Positions 33,301 through 36,571 of a stretch of DNA of 64,000 nt are shown in pieces. Source of the stretch: Carposina sasakii (lineage: Eukaryota > Arthropoda > Insecta > Lepidoptera > Carposinidae). The position numbers and the translations under genes were made by a program. The DNA is taken from the NCBI GenBank assembly GCA_014607495.2, contig CP053148.1, forward strand, positions 17,856,001 to 17,920,000, in the 5' to 3' direction. The notes beneath the pieces are model-generated. The model saw only the letters and a program-made list of their open reading frames with translations, was not told the DNA's origin and ran no database searches. Positions within the stretch are counted from its first letter, which is position 1. Every line of letters begins with the position of its first letter.

Positions 33301-33479
33301 TGATATATGTATGATAATAATGCTTCTTGAAAAGGATATCTCTATGTAAGGGAGGAAGGAAGAATATTTAGAATATTTTATATAACTATAATAATACCTT
33401 GCAACCATGTTCTTCGTCCGTAAATCTTCCTTGCAAACCCATTAATAAACTTCTGCAAAAGAACATTAAAATATTTCAT
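3714..33479 (-). CDS. Succinate dehydrogenase flavoprotein subunit-like gene, 13 coding exons, 640 aa, complete
   Basis: Spliced gene for the FAD-carrying subunit of mitochondrial complex II, which oxidises succinate to fumarate and passes electrons to the iron-sulfur subunit. Exons (minus strand order): 33398-33479, 32739-32930, 32176-32249, 31361-31533, 22561-22716, 15574-15731, 14677-14841, 8152-8351, 7340-7531, 6156-6300, 5057-5184, 4265-4372, 3714-3863. All 12 introns are GT-AG, phases match throughout, and the sum is 1923 nt. Order in the protein: basic presequence (1-28), GAGGAG dinucleotide motif (48-53), flavin-linking SHT histidine (H79), capping domain, catalytic H276, E289, R292, H387, R429, then the C-terminal helical and tail regions. 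Length fits the family (about 640-665). Two normally conserved segments are altered (153-170 and 420-425), so I call it SDHA-like rather than SdhA. It lies upstream of RpS2 on the same strand, about 3.3 kb apart, with no sign of a shared transcript. Confidence 0.93.
3925..4062 (+). repeat. Copy of the AGTTGCTAGCTCAT / GACTCTTACGATATGCACGG repeat (intron 12)
   Basis: Contains AAATTGCTAGCTCATGGCCC, a GAGAAC block, TTAGTTGACTCTTACGATAT and ACACGGAAGAAGATGCTGCT. Related copies: 18685-18745, 19085-19150 (inverted), 31670-31745, 36130-36280, 38960-39040 and 57600-57745. Multicopy non-coding repeat of unknown class. Confidence 0.6.
4065..4104. repeat. 17-bp perfect hairpin in SDHA-like intron 12
   Basis: ATTTTCAGGCTTCACTA at 4065-4081 pairs exactly with its complement at 4088-4104 around a 6-nt loop. 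Likely a local inverted duplication at the edge of the preceding repeat. Confidence 0.7.
4265..4372 (-). CDS. SDHA-like exon 12
   Basis: Residues 556-591. [20 protein letters not shown] then [25 protein letters not shown]...D..DY is the conserved C-terminal block. Acceptor CACTTCAG, donor GTAGGT, phase 0. Confidence 0.95.
4388..4975 (+). pseudogene. Degenerate 3' end of a non-LTR retrotransposon (intron 11)
   Basis: Plus-strand conceptual reading around 4735-4975 includes [15 protein letters not shown] and a broken continuation whose pattern (KLKWQWAGH..RRTDGRW..KVLEWRPR..) is the C-terminal tail of RTE-like endonuclease/reverse-transcriptase ORFs. Stops and frame breaks are present. Same family as the tails at 7965-8080, 48550-48700 and 49200-49460. 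Confidence 0.5.
5057..5184 (-). CDS. SDHA-like exon 11
   Basis: Residues 513-555. [20 protein letters not shown] then [20 protein letters not shown]. The [13 protein letters not shown] block is diagnostic for SDHA. Acceptor TTCTTACAG, donor GTAAAT. Confidence 0.95.
6156..6300 (-). CDS. SDHA-like exon 10
   Basis: Residues 465-513, [20 protein letters not shown] then [20 protein letters not shown]. The LR.KMQ.TMQ...VFR pattern is the helical C-terminal region of SDHA. Acceptor GGTTTCAG, donor GTATTT, phase 1 at the end. Confidence 0.95.
6555..6645 (-). repeat. tRNA-derived SINE head (intron 9)
   Basis: The minus strand reads GGTGATAGCCCAACGGTTAA (box A-like) and later AAGGTTCAATCCCAG (box B-like), spaced as in a polymerase III promoter. 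This arrangement is typical of a tRNA-derived SINE head, not a foldable tRNA gene. Confidence 0.55.
6683..7069 (+). mobile_element. Miniature transposon, TACAGGGTG family, full-length copy A (intron 9)
   Basis: About 387 bp ending CACCCTGTATA; the left end is mutated (TAGAGGATG). Diagnostic internal blocks are GGCCACCTTTAACGAAGGGT, CTACGCGCGTCTATGTGCAT, TTGGACCCTAATATTTTGG and CATGGAGAAAAATGATCGTG. Other copies: 12501-12796, 12794-13108, 31780-31890, 41098-41480, 58976-59245, 61041-61428, 62579-62950 and a decayed one at 15870-16036. It has short inverted ends, flanking TA and no ORF, so it is non-autonomous. Confidence 0.8.
7070..7310 (+). repeat. ATCACGCCTTTAT-family dispersed repeat, longest copy
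   Basis: Begins directly at the end of the miniature element at 7069. Runs through GGGGTAGGCAGAGTACC, CCACATGGTGCCACTTTTGA, GACAGGTGGTCAGCCCATCG, CCAAGACCCTCTTGTCCCTC and GTATGCCCGGGAAGAGAAGC to TCACTCCCAGAGCAGCATA. About 240 bp; this copy and the inverted one at 58490-58725 define the family length. Confidence 0.7.
7340..7531 (-). CDS. SDHA-like exon 9: [10 protein letters not shown] block
   Basis: Residues 401-464. [12 protein letters not shown] then [21 protein letters not shown]429 matches the fumarate/succinate carboxylate-binding Arg. The linker between GEA and HGANRLG is VSNC, one residue shorter than the usual ACASV/ASSSV in animal SDHA. Acceptor TTTTTCAG, donor GTAAGT, phase 0 on both sides. 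Confidence 0.96.
7681..7751 (+). repeat. tRNA-like sequence 1 (intron 8)
   Basis: GACCCGATAGCTCAGTTGG, a GCTC/GAGC D-stem and GAGTTCAAATCCCAC (box B-like), closed by CTCGGGTGA and a T run. The acceptor stem pairs partly (ACCCG/CGGGT). The anticodon arm is not normal and the variable region is missing, so I read it as a tRNA-derived element or pseudogene, related to 60671-60744. Confidence 0.55.
7965..8090 (+). repeat. Decayed LINE 3'-tail fragment (intron 8)
   Basis: Contains GACCTAGTCAGTGTGGCGGT, CATCCAGCCACAGTGGAGG, AGACTGCCCATAGCTAAAAT and ATGATGAATGATGA, resembling the end of RTE-type tails with a GATGA simple-repeat terminus. Low coding signal. Confidence 0.4.
8152..8351 (-). CDS. SDHA-like exon 8: PTVHY substrate-binding block
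   Basis: Residues 334-400. Starts [18 protein letters not shown], includes [20 protein letters not shown] and [18 protein letters not shown]387 in PTVHY matches the substrate-binding His (H354 in E. coli SdhA). Acceptor TGTTCCAG, donor GTTGGT. Confidence 0.96.
8831..9310 (+). mobile_element. Repeat of an inverted pair, left member (intron 7)
   Basis: Carries GATAAAGTAAAGTCAATAGA, CTTCTGTATATGTCAGGATA, TATTTCGACTTCGGAGAGCC and CGCCTAACACAACAATCCAA. The same blocks occur in reverse at 12095-12480. The left end (TACAGGGTATTTTTTCG) resembles the TACAGGGTG miniature elements. Confidence 0.65.
9705..9855 (+). repeat. 150-bp direct repeat, copy 1 (intron 7)
   Basis: TAGTTTAAAAAACTTTAAGA through CTAATTGATAATTTAATAGA to TTATTGCAAGAC is repeated in the same orientation at 10865-11010 with scattered mismatches. 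No coding content. Confidence 0.7.
9856..10374. other. Non-coding intron sequence, nothing recognised
   Basis: AT-rich part of intron 7 with short chance frames only. No motif, repeat or splice-flanked exon was seen. Confidence 0.5.
10375..10590 (+). repeat. ATCACGCC-family dispersed repeat copy
   Basis: Preceded by ACATACATAGATATA; contains GGTAGGCAGGTCACCAAGGG, CCGATAGAACCACATGGTGC and GACAGGTGGTAAGCCCATCG. Diverged copy of the family at 7070-7310. Confidence 0.65.
10683..10836 (+). mobile_element. Helitron-like fragment (GAACCGATTTCGATGCA family)
   Basis: GAACCGATTTCGATGCAATT, ACAGGTCCCACTTAACATAT, TATCCCGGGAAAATG and TGTAGTCCGCGCGGAT; the terminal hairpin and CTAGT are lost. Full-length relatives at 21341-21646, 38492-38775 and 43222-43556. 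Confidence 0.6.
10865..11010 (+). repeat. 150-bp direct repeat, copy 2 (intron 7)
   Basis: Second copy of the 9705-9855 sequence, same orientation, directly after a truncated Helitron-like fragment. Shared blocks include CAAAGATAAAAAACTAATTG and TCGCAGTAAAATTTATTGCA. Confidence 0.7.
11011..11757. other. Non-coding intron sequence with a tRNA-like scrap
   Basis: No gene supported. GACTGTCCGAGCGGGGATTC near 11461 resembles an inverted tRNA-derived SINE box B region but is too short to assign. Confidence 0.4.
11758..12050 (+). mobile_element. Helitron-like element ending in hairpin plus CTAGT
   Basis: Starts near TTAATATATAAAAAATCCGT and ends CGCGGACGGAGTCGCGGGCG then TCCGCTAGT. GGACG/CGTCC forms a short stem immediately before CTAGT, the 3' signature of Helitrons (hairpin followed by CTRR). 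No ORF, so non-autonomous. Confidence 0.65.
12095..12480 (-). mobile_element. Repeat of an inverted pair, right member (intron 7)
   Basis: Reverse orientation of the 8831-9310 repeat, with blocks such as TGTTAGGCGATGCGTCAAAG, GGCTCTCCGAAGTCGAAATA and TAAACTATTGACTTTACTTT. The pair encloses about 2.8 kb. Confidence 0.65.
12501..12796 (+). mobile_element. TACAGGGTG miniature element, copy C (left half of inverted dimer)
   Basis: Same internal blocks as copy A, in plus orientation, with some internal deletion. It meets copy D head-to-head at CCCTGTATAGGG (12793-12804). Confidence 0.75.
12794..13108 (-). mobile_element. TACAGGGTG miniature element, copy D (right half of inverted dimer)
   Basis: Opposite orientation to copy C and joined to it with no spacer, so that 12501-13108 is a roughly 600-bp imperfect palindrome. 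Contains GGTGATTTTTGGTCGTCAAC and AACTACGGAATCTCCTCATC. Confidence 0.75.
13109..13195 (-). mobile_element. Helitron-like end fragment (AACGCGAAAGTTTGTGAGTA family)
   Basis: Reverse copy of the CGCGAAAGTTTGTGAGTATG ... GTTTGTTACTCTTTCACGTA head seen at 51490-51742 and 54614-54728. It starts exactly where copy D loses similarity. Confidence 0.55.
13445..13566. repeat. Hairpin with about 34-bp arms (intron 7)
   Basis: AATATTTTCTAATGATCGTA ... ACAACTGAACAG on the left pairs with its near-complement at 13533-13566 around about 50 bp. Non-coding foldback, possibly a very small miniature element. Confidence 0.7.
13600..13705 (-). repeat. ATCACGCC-family repeat, inverted partial copy
   Basis: CCATGTGGTTCTATCGGCCC, TGGTGCTCTGCCTACCCCGT and AAGGGATAAAGGTGTGATTA then TATGTATGTATGTA. 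Reverse orientation of the 7070-7310 family with its simple-repeat end. Confidence 0.7.
13740..14330. other. Non-coding intron sequence, no feature recognised
   Basis: Part of intron 7 with no coding signal. A CATACATACATA tract at about 14272-14286 precedes the LINE-tail-like repeat at 14335. Confidence 0.4.
14335..14475 (+). repeat. LINE-tail-derived repeat (GGGGGAGGCCTACG / CAGCAGTGGACTGCAA)
   Basis: ACTGCGGTCACCAACCCGCC, GCCCAGCGTGG, GTGGCGTGCCCTGGGGGAGG and CAGCAGTGGACTGCAACAGG then CTGATTATGATGAT. Family copies: 30430-30590, 31055-31175, 34690-34775, 44120-44360, 48640-48705, 49400-49455, 54727-54990 and inverted at 14905-14965 and 59305-59375. The translated end ([13 protein letters not shown]) marks RTE-type LINE tails. 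Confidence 0.7.
14677..14841 (-). CDS. SDHA-like exon 7: TEGCRGEGG catalytic block
   Basis: Residues 279-334. [20 protein letters not shown] carries E289 and R292; the Arg is the proton-shuttle residue (R286 in the E. coli enzyme). Continues with [20 protein letters not shown], a near-invariant block. Acceptor AACTTCAG, donor GTATAT, both ends phase 1. Confidence 0.96.
14905..14965 (-). repeat. Inverted LINE-tail fragment (intron 6)
   Basis: TTAGCCTATTGCAGTTCTCT then GCTGGACGTAGGCCTCCCCC is the reverse of the GGGGGAGGCCTACGTCCAGC tail, just upstream (transcription sense) of exon 7. Confidence 0.65.
15395..15510 (-). repeat. Half copy of the GGGCGAACC / CCACCGGGCCCTA palindromic element (intron 6)
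   Basis: GCCCGCCACCGGGCCCTATA, CCCTCCGCTGACCCTCGGAT and ACACAAGACACTACAGTCGC. Related to the complete palindrome at 37396-37567 and the half copy at 46598-46680. Confidence 0.6.
15574..15731 (-). CDS. SDHA-like exon 6: ATGG motif and catalytic H276
   Basis: Residues 226-279. Three acceptor-like AGs lie close together; the one at 15732-15733 (GCTGCTCAG) is the only one that keeps phase with exon 5 and yields [13 protein letters not shown]. Encodes HTCTGDG and [12 protein letters not shown]276 in QFHPTG is one of the active-site residues of the family. GGYPRMYFS replaces the usual GGYGRAYFS/FFS. Confidence 0.93.
15870..16036 (-). mobile_element. Decayed TACAGGGTG miniature element (intron 5)
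   Basis: ACAGGATGCTTTTTCGTC, AGGTCCAAAGTTAAGCTATC, ATGCACGTAGACGCGTGTAA and ATTCTGTATA line up in order with the reverse orientation of the family at 61041-61428, with many substitutions and a large deletion. Confidence 0.55.
16318..16598 (+). repeat. 281-bp tandem duplication, intact copy (intron 5)
   Basis: From ATGAAAGATCTAGAAAACTG to AGAAAATCGGCCCTAAG. The next 93 bases repeat its left part and 17372-17574 repeat its right part. No coding function seen. Confidence 0.85.
16695..17370 (+). mobile_element. 5'-truncated Jockey-type LINE with poly(A) and 9-bp target duplication
   Basis: Begins inside ORF2 ([20 protein letters not shown]), ends in A10 at 17361-17370 and is flanked by ACTAAGCTG. 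The truncated start, A-tail and target-site duplication are the standard outcome of target-primed reverse transcription. It inserted in the antisense direction relative to the SDHA-like transcript. Confidence 0.9.
16697..17149 (+). pseudogene. Jockey-type reverse transcriptase, C-terminal remnant
   Basis: About 150 codons, open to TAA. Recognisable blocks: [60 protein letters not shown] and [17 protein letters not shown], the conserved tail after the polymerase fingers in jockey-clade ORF2. Only the last sixth or so of a typical ORF2 is present, so it cannot be active. Confidence 0.88.
17580..18680. other. Non-coding intron 5 sequence
   Basis: No host exon fits here. Around 18420-18560 there is a weak Helitron-like scrap (AATGTTTGTTACTTCATCCC then GTAAAAACTACTGA). 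The frame at 17714-17953 shows no family motif and I do not call it. Confidence 0.4.
18685..19160. repeat. Copies of the GAGTTCCTTAATCGACTCTT repeat in both orientations
   Basis: Plus-sense copy at about 18685-18745 (GAATACCCGAGTTCCTTAAT) and inverted copy at about 19080-19160 (TCGATTAAGGAACTCGGACA). Same family as 36130-36280 and 57600-57745. Confidence 0.5.
19590..19722 (+). mobile_element. Helitron-like 3' fragment ending CTAGT
   Basis: AACTGCTAAACCGATTTATA, GGATATAGGCTACTTTTTTT and CAGTCGACGCGGAGTTGCTG then ACGTTCACTAGT. Terminal hairpin decayed. Confidence 0.5.
19960..20675 (+). pseudogene. LINE 3' end (CR1/Jockey-like) with (ATTTC)n tail
   Basis: The frame to 20333 encodes [40 protein letters not shown] and [20 protein letters not shown], the pattern that closes many insect non-LTR reverse transcriptase ORFs (an ...FNKLP..IR.L....FK..L...L....YYS..E.. 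ending). It is followed by AT-rich 3' UTR with TAATCTAATCT repeats and finally five ATTTC units at 20640-20669, the usual kind of microsatellite tail. Confidence 0.7.
21262..21340. repeat. (TA)n microsatellite
   Basis: About 22 consecutive AT dinucleotides followed by imperfect TA-rich sequence, directly at the head of a Helitron-like element. Helitrons favour AT targets. Confidence 0.9.
21341..21646 (+). mobile_element. Helitron-like element, near full length (intron 5)
   Basis: TAATGTAACGGATCGCTGTC, GAACCGATTTCGATGCAGTT, TATCCCGGGAAAATGTTTTT and CACGCGGACGGAGTCGCGGG then CGTCCACTAGT. GGACG/CGTCC stem precedes CTAGT. About 305 bp and non-coding. Confidence 0.72.
21962..22098 (+). repeat. 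Minisatellite, CATCTGACCCCGGTACACAT unit, about five copies
   Basis: Units of about 21-30 bp built from TTTACATCTGACCCCGGTAC, varying by an extra TTTACA. Present only in intron 5 in this window. Confidence 0.85.
22123..22476. mobile_element. Miniature transposon with long inverted ends, TACAGGGTGTAAAAAGACA family
   Basis: Left end TATACAGGGTGTAAAAAGAC ... ACCTCGTATTCTTTGTA is mirrored by TACAAAGAATACGAGGTATT ... GTCTTTTTACACCCAGCATA. About 350 bp, no ORF. Shares only its terminal bases with the copy-A family. Confidence 0.75.
22561..22716 (-). CDS. SDHA-like exon 5: TGH / HTLYG block
   Basis: Residues 174-226 (both end codons are split), starting [20 protein letters not shown] and ending MDDTSLH. 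Acceptor ATATTTCAG, donor GTTTAA (phase 2, AG|G of R226). The apparent continuation as FKIATYI past the donor is intron read-through: joining to exon 6 restores the conserved HRFQAKNTV. Confidence 0.93.
22840..23949. other. Non-coding intron 4 sequence, nothing recognised
   Basis: AT-rich with only chance frames. No coding motif, repeat family or foldback was identified. Confidence 0.4.
23950..24085 (+). repeat. Partial miniature element (GGCTGCCTGTCCACCGGAGC end)
   Basis: Starts AAGGCTGCCTGTCCACCGGA GCGGAGCGGAG and contains CTCAGCTCC and CATATCTCCGCTCCGAAG. It looks like one end of a GC-rich palindromic insect element; the other end is not recognisable. Confidence 0.4.
24769..25202 (-). repeat. 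3' LTR
   Basis: 434 bp, TG...CA ends, identical to the 5' LTR at 29887-30320. It carries the same first 15 codons of gag as the 5' LTR, out of context. Identity means the copy is very young. Confidence 0.93.
25203..25830 (-). other. Retrotransposon 3' non-coding region
   Basis: 628 bp between the pol stop and the 3' LTR. No env-like frame. It includes the 57-bp tandem array described separately. I do not see a convincing purine tract directly before the LTR on the minus strand. Confidence 0.7.
25540..25800. repeat. 57-bp tandem repeat, about four and a half units
   Basis: GTCTAGTCACTTCCATCCAG recurs at 25581, 25638, 25695 and 25752, exactly 57 bp apart, with CTTCCATCCAGCTTCCGTA between. Units differ at a few bases. 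Located in the 3' non-coding part of the LTR element. Confidence 0.92.
25831..29178 (-). pseudogene. Retrotransposon gag (end) and pol polyprotein, 1115 codons, with internal deletion
   Basis: Long open frame. Residues counted from its first Met: two CCHC zinc knuckles ([14 protein letters not shown] 5-18; [14 protein letters not shown] 55-68), aspartic protease DSG (118-120), reverse transcriptase with YMDD (429-432), RNase H with TDAS near 550, integrase HHCC finger (H763, H768, C798, C801), DDE triad (D831, D890, E926) and a GPF module (1051-1053). In [12 protein letters not shown] (464-473) passes straight into [16 protein letters not shown]; family members normally have about 30-35 residues (the ..YLGH.....) between these blocks, so an in-frame deletion is likely. 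It is in the same frame as gag upstream. Confidence 0.93.
29356..29973 (-). pseudogene. Retrotransposon gag, ended by an in-frame stop
   Basis: 206-codon frame. From the likely start at 29929-29931 it reads [20 protein letters not shown]; the 15 first codons lie in the 5' LTR. Central [20 protein letters not shown] is typical retrotransposon gag. The frame closes at TAA 29356-29358, yet the same frame continues open for 59 codons into the zinc-knuckle/pol frame at 29178. The stop is therefore either an inactivating mutation or a read-through stop. Confidence 0.88.
29887..30320 (-). repeat. 5' LTR
   Basis: 434 bp, identical to the 3' LTR. The internal sequence that follows (TCAGAAGTGGGATGCAACCC) is already gag coding sequence, so there is no normal untranslated primer-binding-site spacer; I could not match a tRNA 3' end to it with confidence. 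Confidence 0.93.
30430..30590 (+). repeat. LINE-tail-derived repeat (intron 4)
   Basis: GTACCACCCCATCTCTGCCC, GGGCAGCAGCGCCTCCCGTA, CTGACAACATAGTTCGAAAA, ACTGCGGTCACCAATCCGCC and CCAGCAGTGGACTGCAATAG then GCTGAAGAAGAAG. Same family as 54727-54990. Confidence 0.72.
30860..31175 (+). repeat. Two repeat fragments: AAGCCGACACGACCGGAAA family and LINE tail
   Basis: 30868-30930 has TCCGATGGGACGGAAGCCGA CACGACCGG and CCGAGGCACGA, a common moth repeat also at 35985-36120. 31055-31175 is another GGGGGAGGCCTACGTCCAGC tail, with a poly-C slip. Confidence 0.6.
31361..31533 (-). CDS. SDHA-like exon 4: capping domain with altered segment
   Basis: Residues 117-174, from [20 protein letters not shown] through [20 protein letters not shown] to CCVADR. 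Acceptor ATATTCCAG, donor GTAAAC. The sequence after FGG ([18 protein letters not shown]) departs from the canonical FGGQS...GGQAHR...VADR pattern: the Gln and His are gone and one residue is missing compared with animal SDHA. Flanking blocks are well conserved, so this is not a misplaced splice site. Confidence 0.95.
31780..31890 (+). mobile_element. TACAGGGTG miniature element, internal fragment (intron 3)
   Basis: GTGTTTATGTTAGTTTTTTT, TCTATGTGCATTTATGCAGA and GACACTTCCCAGGTAC in the order of copy A; both ends absent. Confidence 0.6.
31940..32015 (+). pseudogene. LINE reverse-transcriptase tail fragment
   Basis: Reads [20 protein letters not shown], matching the basic RRRGRP..RW tail of RTE-type endonuclease/reverse transcriptases. 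Too short to place further. It abuts the hairpin at 32021. Confidence 0.5.
32021..32141. repeat. Near-perfect long hairpin, 59-bp arms, 3-nt loop (SDHA-like intron 3)
   Basis: 32021-32079 (CAATGGCAAAGCCCTCCGCG ... GCTATAGTG) pairs with 32083-32141 (CACTATAGCGGGAACAAGTC ... GCCATTG) with one mismatch and an ACC loop. It lies 34 bp from the acceptor side of exon 3's donor, inside the transcribed intron, so the pre-mRNA could fold into a 59-bp duplex. Confidence 0.95.
32176..32249 (-). CDS. SDHA-like exon 3
   Basis: Residues 92-116, [20 protein letters not shown] followed by LGDQ. The [20 protein letters not shown] block is a hallmark of mitochondrial and alpha-proteobacterial SDHA. Acceptor TGTACAG, donor GTAGTT. 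Too short to appear as an open frame on its own. Confidence 0.95.
32739..32930 (-). CDS. SDHA-like exon 2: FAD-binding motif and covalent-flavin histidine
   Basis: Residues 28-92. Acceptor AATTTCAG ends at 32931; donor GTAAGT starts at 32738. Encodes [16 protein letters not shown] (Rossmann glycine motif, 48-53) and [15 protein letters not shown], whose His (H79) is the residue that carries the covalent 8-alpha-histidyl FAD in this family. The following MNASIG differs from the usual INAALG of mitochondrial SDHA. Confidence 0.95.
33398..33479 (-). CDS. SDHA-like exon 1: start codon and mitochondrial presequence
   Basis: ATG at 33477-33479 opens [18 protein letters not shown], then IYGRRTWLQ, before donor GTATTA. 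The first 27 residues have six or more Lys/Arg, no acidic residue and hydrophobic spacing, as expected of a matrix-targeting helix. I chose this Met because it is in frame with the rest and is the only upstream Met before the acceptor-like CTTTTGCAG at 33451-33459; if that acceptor were used instead, an earlier exon would be needed. Exon ends in phase 1 (E28 split). Confidence 0.8.
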
Positions 33480-33700
33480 AATTTGCACAAAGCATACTCA
33501 CTTGTCAAATCTTTACTCATATGATAATTTGAAAAATAATGTACCCAATCACGTCCAAACTGAACGGATTTTAAAGAAATTTAGTACAGAGGTAGTCATT
33601 TTGAATAGTAGTACGAGTATGAAAGAAAAAATCTTTCTAGTTGTTATTTAAACAGAGTTAACATCATAATTCCCACCAAAACCTATATACTTTTCAAAAT
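33480..33700 (-). promoter_or_regulatory. Presumed upstream region of the SDHA-like gene
   Basis: Sequence just before the chosen start codon. It contains a GATTGG (inverted CCAAT) on the minus strand at about 33545-33550 but no TATA box or initiator that I can defend. A non-coding first exon further upstream is possible. Confidence 0.3.
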
Positions 33701-34017
33701 GCCTAGCCATTTTGTAAGCCGGTGTGTACTATGCATTGACATATACATGGACATTTAGAGTGGTAATTTAGAGTCCTATGAAAACAAACATAATTAGTAC
33801 GCAATATCAATCGGCCTCTATACAATCAAACCAAATGCACTGCGGTTTCGGTGGTTAAAACATTCACTTTTGTCATAACCGAAACTTATTTGCGGGCGAA
33901 TCCAATTTCACATCGGTTTATGTTTACGACAGCAGTAACTACGGAATTCAAAATATTAAACGGCGTCCTTTAAGTCCCATTTACATTATACCATAAAGAG
34001 CAACTATTTATATAAAT

Positions 34018-34266
34018 AAATAAATAAAATATAAATATTCACACACTACACAACACATTAACCTTGTCCCACACTAAGATCCCTAAAGTCTTGTATCTTG
34101 GGTACTAAGCAACGGTATATAAATACTTAGATAAGTACAGAAACATCCGTGACTCTGAAACAAACATCGAAATTCATCATATTAATGTTTGCACCTACCG
34201 GGATTCGAACCCAGGACATTTGGCGCCGTAGGCAGGGTCACTAACTACTAGACAAACGGCCGTCGA
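34018..34266 (-). repeat. tRNA-derived SINE, near full length
   Basis: Minus-strand head CGGCCGTTTGTCTAGTAGTT (box A region) and CTGGGTTCGAATCCCGGTAG (perfect box B), followed by a body with TACTTATCTAAGTATTTATA, CCGTTGCTTAGTACCCAAGA and TTAGTGTGGGACAAGGTTAA, ending near TATTTATTTATATAAATAG. A second, head-less copy lies at 55920-56095. Confidence 0.8.
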
Positions 34267-34274
34267 ATATGCTA

Positions 34275-34685
34275 TTTATTACCAGAAAAAACTTGAACAA
34301 TGTATCAAAAATGGCAGTTAAGATCTTAGATTTTAGGAGCAAAGGCATAATGCATGGTCTTTGGTTTAGACCATGTCAGCCATTTGTTGCGTCTGTCCAG
34401 CATGATGATTATAGGCAAAAACCCCCAGGGGGCCAATTCTTGAAAAGTTGGAACGAAGCCGAAACGGAACCGTTGTAGACGCTCAGAACAAAGCAATAAT
34501 TACTTTACGGTGACGTACTCGTAATTAGACACATTTCAGCACGAGACAGATATTTATTTTTATTCTATCATACTCGCGACTGATGCGTGCTAAAATATAC
34601 CTTAATACTCAAGCAATAATAATATATTGCTTCGCACCGCGTTTCGTTAAGGGTTCGTTAGTGGTTGCGTTTCGCCTCAAAAAAT
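34275..34685. other. Unrecognised intergenic sequence
   Basis: Short frames at 34269-34478 and 34583-34825 show no family motif except that the latter runs into a LINE tail. No gene called. Confidence 0.4.
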
Positions 34686-34689
34686 TTCA

Positions 34690-34775
34690 AGAATTGCCCC
34701 CCTGGGCAGTGCACAGCCTCGTGGCGTGCCTTGGGGGAGGTCTACGTCCAGCAGTGGACTGCAATAGGCTGATGA
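34690..34775 (+). repeat. LINE-tail fragment
   Basis: CTCGTGGCGTGCCTTGGGGG AGGTCTACG then CAGCAGTGGACTGCAATAGG CTGATGACGATG. Terminal part of the family at 14335-14475. Confidence 0.7.
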
Positions 34776-34829
34776 CGATGCATACATTTACGAGTATCTA
34801 TACGCACATAAATATCAGCCTTTAATGCA

Positions 34830-35880
34830 GTCCACTAGCAGCCCACGCAGATGTGTAAACTATTTCATGAAAAATTGATAAGTATAAGTCGTAGTTAAGG
34901 CCCAATTGCTTAACCGGTAGTTCTACTAACTATCAGTTTAACAAAACAATAACACTATAGATCGACACAGGTTTTTGTATGTTAATTACATTCAAATAAA
35001 CTTGAGTAACTACAAATGAAATAAAAAAATTATACCTACCTACTCAGGTAGGTTATCCAACTACTATGTTATGAAGTGTAATAAATAAAATATCTATTAC
35101 ATATCTAGATTTAACTCTGCTGTAGGGTTAAAAGAAGTTATCTTGTTGGCAAGACATCACAATTTATATTGTTTTATGCTTTGTTATAATAAGTTCATGG
35201 AATTTTAGGGCTAGCTATCCTGTACTGCAACTGAACTATCCGCAGCTATTTGCCATAAAAGCCAACTTTACCCAACGATAGATAATATTGTACCGACTTC
35301 TATATAAATTACACTGTTATATTTCTTCATTATTAAAAATCCTTATTATCTGTCTGTCTGTCGCGTTTTCACGCCAAAACACCTGAACTGAAGGTTACAT
35401 TTTTATCCTGGAAAAATTCAGCGGAAAATTTATAATAAGCCCTATAATGATGATTTTAATACTATGAATATGCTGCTTTAAGATTTGTTGATTAAAAAAA
35501 ACAGATGTTAATGTCCAAACTATAATAACACCTATTTATTTATATTTACACGGACTTCACGGAATTACAGCAATACCAAGGTGCTGTCAAGTTTAGAAGA
35601 AAATAAAAGAAAACAAAACAAAACGAATAAACAGTGAAATATAATATAATAATCAATTAAGACCCACGTGGCCAGGGATGAGACTACAGCCGCTTTTCGG
35701 GCACAAATACAACAATTTACCGGCCGGTACAAATCTAATAGTTCAGCTTAGTTTAAGCTTGGGTTAATCGTTGGAGCCAGTTTAAAATAAACTCGGTAAT
35801 GCAGGATGCAAATAATTGTAAAATATTTTGTCGAATGAAATTTAACAAAGTGAGTCGGCAAATGTCGAATTTGTAAATAT
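34830..35880. other. AT-rich intergenic sequence, nothing recognised
   Basis: No coding frame, foldback or known repeat apart from short simple-sequence tracts (for example TCTGTCTGTCTGTCGCG near 35350, a Helitron-like head scrap). Confidence 0.4.
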
Positions 35881-35984
35881 ATTGTTAGGGTCAGTGAATA
35901 TTAGTGCGGTCGGGGTACAGCACAGTGCATCGAAAATCATTTAACAACAATTTCTATAATGTCTCCGACCACATTTCGGTCAAG

Positions 35985-36285
35985 GCGGCAATCTCTACGG
36001 AGATTAGTCAGGTGAGCAGGAGATATCAGTGTACAAGTGTATGCGTAAACACAGATGCACTCTCGTATCTCATAGTCCGATTGAACGGAAAGCCGACACT
36101 ATATAAGAATATATTTTCCTATAAGCCAGAACTGCCGAATCGTAAAGGAGATCCTGCAGACGCATTTAGCAAAGCGGCGACAGATGTAAACGATCAGTGA
36201 CAAGTTGCTAGCTAATCGTCTAAGAGAACCCGAGTACCTCAGTTGACTCTTGCGATATGCACGGAAGGAGACGCTGCTGTTAAAT
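35985..36285 (+). repeat. Composite of two moth-type repeats
   Basis: 35985-36120 carries AAGGCGGCAATCTCTACGGA, CAGTGTACAAGTGTATGCGT, AAACACAGATGCACTCTC and GATTGAACGGAAAGCCGACA. 36130-36285 carries GATCAGTGACAAGTTGCTAG, CTAATCG and GTTGACTCTTGCGATATGCA. These two units are adjacent here as they are near 38900-39040. Confidence 0.6.
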
Positions 36286-36571
36286 ACATAGATAAAAATT
36301 AACTTCAGCGAATAACCGATGTAGTTCTAACTAAGTTATATTTAATTTATCTTCGAGAGGAAAACTTCGAAACGGCCCTAATAAGAGATAACCTTTAAAC
36401 TGAAATATTTGCAGGAATGTTTATTTAATAAACTAGCTCGAAGATAAAAATATTTCATACAATAGACTCTCGAAGCCACCCGAATGCATTGCTTTGTTAG
36501 GGTACGTTACAGGCGAATTTTTAATTCAACAAAACTAGATTTGCAAATATTCCTGAAAACTGGAGGGATAT

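Noticed and set aside
33421..33459. Acceptor CTTTTGCAG as the start of a coding exon with an earlier first exon
   Set aside because: An in-frame ATG at 33477-33479 reads straight through it and gives a sensible mitochondrial presequence, so a further coding exon is not required, though not excluded.
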